DNA of 6,272 nucleotides, taken from Actinomycetota bacterium (lineage in GTDB: Bacteria > Actinomycetota > Geothermincolia > Fen-727 > Anoxymicrobiaceae). Positions 5,622-6,272 of the stretch are shown piece after piece. The stretch spans positions 1 through 6,272 of the forward strand of contig JAENXM010000102.1 in NCBI GenBank assembly GCA_016649525.1. Reading direction: 5' to 3'. Within the stretch, counting starts at the first letter, position 1. Each line of letters opens with the position of its first letter. The position numbers were made by a program, and so were the translations under genes. The notes below the pieces were generated by a model, which saw nothing but the letters and a program-made list of their open reading frames with translations, did not search any database and was not told the origin of the DNA.

Positions 5622-5640
5622 GGTGCCTGACCCCTTTTTT
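5622..5640. repeat. Possible dispersed-repeat motif (GGTGCCTGACCCC plus T-run)
   Basis: The spacer after tRNA-Tyr contains GGTGCCTGACCCC followed by six T. Its complement (AAAAAAGGGGTCAGGCACC) resembles, from memory, a short intergenic motif found repeatedly in several high-GC bacteria and sometimes linked to REP-type transposases. Only one copy is present here, so repeat status is unproven. The T-run has no good hairpin before it and so is a poor intrinsic terminator. Confidence 0.3.
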
Positions 5641-5692
5641 GCATACTTGATTATTTGAGCGGTAGGGCGAAATTTGGTAGCCTAGTCAGTGA

Positions 5693-5716
5693 GCCGTGGC
5701 GCTTTTGTGCCACGGC
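5693..5716 (+). other. Strong stem-loop between tRNA-Tyr and tRNA-Thr
   Basis: GCCGTGGCGC (5693-5702), loop TTTT (5703-5706) and GTGCCACGGC (5707-5716) form a 10-bp stem with one G-T pair. It is followed by CTAAAAAAC rather than T, so it does not look like a forward terminator. On the minus strand the T-run precedes the stem, which is also not the canonical order. Possible roles are a processing signal in the tRNA precursor or the edge of a small insertion. Confidence 0.6.
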
Positions 5717-5731
5717 CTAAAAAACGGGCAA

Positions 5732-5807
5732 GCCCGGTTAGCTCAGCTGGTAGAGCACATCCATGGTAAGGATGGGGTCGTCAGTTCGAATCTGACACCG
5801 GGCTCCA
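5732..5807 (+). tRNA. tRNA-Thr (anticodon GGT)
   Basis: The acceptor GCCCGGT (5732-5738) pairs perfectly with ACCGGGC (5797-5803). Discriminator T5804 and an encoded CCA follow. The D-arm is GCTC...GAGC. The anticodon stem CATCC/GGATG holds loop ATGGTAA with GGT at 5765-5767. The T-arm is GTCAG-TTCGAAT-CTGAC. It decodes ACC/ACU. It is the middle member of the Tyr-Thr-Met group; the 143-base gap before it is long for a compact tRNA operon. Confidence 0.96.
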
Positions 5808-5811
5808 TGCG

Positions 5812-5840
5812 TTGCGCTCCCGCGTGCAGGAGTTTATTTT
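5812..5840 (+). promoter_or_regulatory. Weak candidate promoter before tRNA-Met and tuf
   Basis: TTGCGC (5812-5817) and TATTTT (5835-5840) are spaced by 17 bases inside an AT-rich island (TTTATTTTATATA) that stands out in this GC-rich sequence. Matches to consensus are three and four of six. A start near 5847 would serve tRNA-Met and tuf. Confidence 0.3.
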
Positions 5841-5859
5841 ATATAGGGAGGTTTACCGG

Positions 5860-5935
5860 GGCGGTGTAGCTCAGCGGTTAGAGCGCACGGTTCATACCCG
5901 TGAGGTCACTGGTTCGAATCCAGTCACCGCTACCA
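5860..5935 (+). tRNA. tRNA-Met (anticodon CAT), probably elongator
   Basis: The acceptor GGCGGTG (5860-5866) pairs with CACCGCT (5925-5931), so the first pair is G-U. Discriminator A5932 and encoded CCA (5933-5935) follow. The D-arm is GCTC...GAGC. The anticodon stem CACGG/CCGTG holds loop TTCATAC with CAT at 5893-5895. The T-arm is ACTGG-TTCGAAT-CCAGT. The anticodon stem lacks the three consecutive G-C pairs (GGG/CCC) of initiator tRNA, so elongator Met is preferred. A lysidine-modified Ile tRNA reading AUA has the same CAT anticodon in DNA and cannot be excluded by eye. It lies 73 bases before tuf, with no terminator between. Confidence 0.93.
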
Positions 5936-5991
5936 GAGAGAACGAGCCGGTTGCCTGAGGTGTTTCTCGGAAGGCGAGACTTGAGAAGAAC

Positions 5992-5998
5992 AAGGAGG
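5992..5998 (+). promoter_or_regulatory. Ribosome binding site of tuf
   Basis: AAGGAGG is an almost perfect anti-16S match, 10 bases before ATG 6009. The 5936-5991 leader holds only a small hairpin (TCTCG-GAAGG-CGAGA around 5964-5978). Confidence 0.8.
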
Positions 5999-6008
5999 CA
6001 GGGGCACC

Positions 6009-6272
6009 ATGGCCAAGCAGAAGTTTGAGAGGACAAAGCCCCACGTGAACGTGGGCACCATAGGGCACGTCGACCACGGCAAGACGATGCTTACGGCAGC
6101 CATAACCAAGGTGCTCAACGAGAGGGGTTTTCCCGTGGAGGTGCGTACCTTCGAGTCGATCGACAACGCTCCCGAGGAGAAGGAGCGGGGGATAACCATC
6201 GCCATCGCCCACGTGGAGTACGAGACGGAGAAGCGCCACTACGCCCACGTGGACTGCCCGGGCCACGCGGAC
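6009..6272 (+). CDS. tuf: Elongation factor Tu, N-terminal part (3' end outside window)
   Basis: The 88 codons present begin MAKQKFERTKPHVNVGTIGH, a textbook EF-Tu start. EF-Tu is the GTPase that carries aminoacyl-tRNA to the ribosomal A site. G1 is GHVDHGKT (19-26, Lys25/Thr26). The switch I/G2 region is IDNAPEEKERGITI (51-64) with Mg-binding Thr63. G3 is DCPGH (82-86) with the catalytic His86. Residue 27, normally Thr or Ser in GKTTLTAA, is Met (GKTMLTAAIT). This residue lies beside the P-loop rather than being the Mg ligand. The gene follows tRNA-Tyr/Thr/Met, a common bacterial arrangement, and is probably partly co-transcribed with tRNA-Met. Domains 2 and 3 are not visible. Confidence 0.97.
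   Translation, partial: MAKQKFERTKPHVNVGTIGHVDHGKTMLTAAITKVLNERGFPVEVRTFESIDNAPEEKERGITIAIAHVEYETEKRHYAHVDCPGHAD

Noticed and set aside
5892..6266. Minus-strand open frame of 124 residues ending in a VTGFEPVTSR-like string
   Set aside because: It is antisense to tRNA-Met and tuf. The VTGFEPVTSR string is the well-known artefact of translating the T-arm region of a tRNA on the opposite strand.
1..6272. CRISPR array, insertion sequence, toxin-antitoxin pair or defence operon
   Set aside because: No regularly spaced repeats, transposase motifs, terminal inverted repeats or nuclease/toxin signatures were seen on either strand.

Overview
The window is a 6.3 kb piece of moderately high-GC bacterial chromosome. 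Every intact gene lies on the + strand. It carries housekeeping genes plus a small signalling module. Taxonomy cannot be fixed from the sequence alone. Frequent GTG/TTG starts, encoded CCA ends on the tRNAs, and a tRNA-Tyr / tRNA-Thr / tRNA-Met group running into tuf recall the tuf/rpmG/secE neighbourhood of actinobacterial-type and some other deep-branching bacteria. A YibQ-type deacetylase gene would also fit a deltaproteobacterial-like lineage. I treat it as an uncultured or poorly sampled bacterium.

Left part (1-1506): the window opens inside the C-terminus of a 3-hydroxyacyl-CoA dehydrogenase. A decayed FAD/NAD-binding oxidoreductase remnant follows, spread over three reading frames, with no intact gene between 145 and 424. 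Next comes a complete dapA (lysine/diaminopimelate branch), which ends in a pair of GC-rich hairpins built from one repeated module.

Middle part (1507-3792): a membrane-anchored divergent polysaccharide deacetylase (YibQ/DUF610 type) is followed 10 bp later by an AmrS-type radical SAM protein. Then comes a small, extremely lysine-rich protein with a single C-terminal membrane segment, which I do not recognise.

Right-middle part (3816-5448): three tightly linked genes encode a STAS-domain anti-sigma-factor antagonist, an RsbW-like HATPase and a DUF72 protein. The last two junctions are stop/start overlaps, so the three proteins are probably made together. The STAS and HATPase proteins look like a partner-switching pair. 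No sigma factor, phosphatase or sensor is visible. The coupling to DUF72 is the most intriguing functional link in the window.

Right part (5449-6272): a good sigma70-type promoter precedes tRNA-Tyr(GTA), then tRNA-Thr(GGT), tRNA-Met(CAT) and the first 88 codons of tuf. The spacers hold a strong tetraloop hairpin and a short motif resembling dispersed repeats. I see no mobile element, CRISPR array or clearly new defence system. The best leads are the STAS-HATPase-DUF72 coupling, the unknown basic membrane protein, the dyad after dapA and the Met in the EF-Tu P-loop region.
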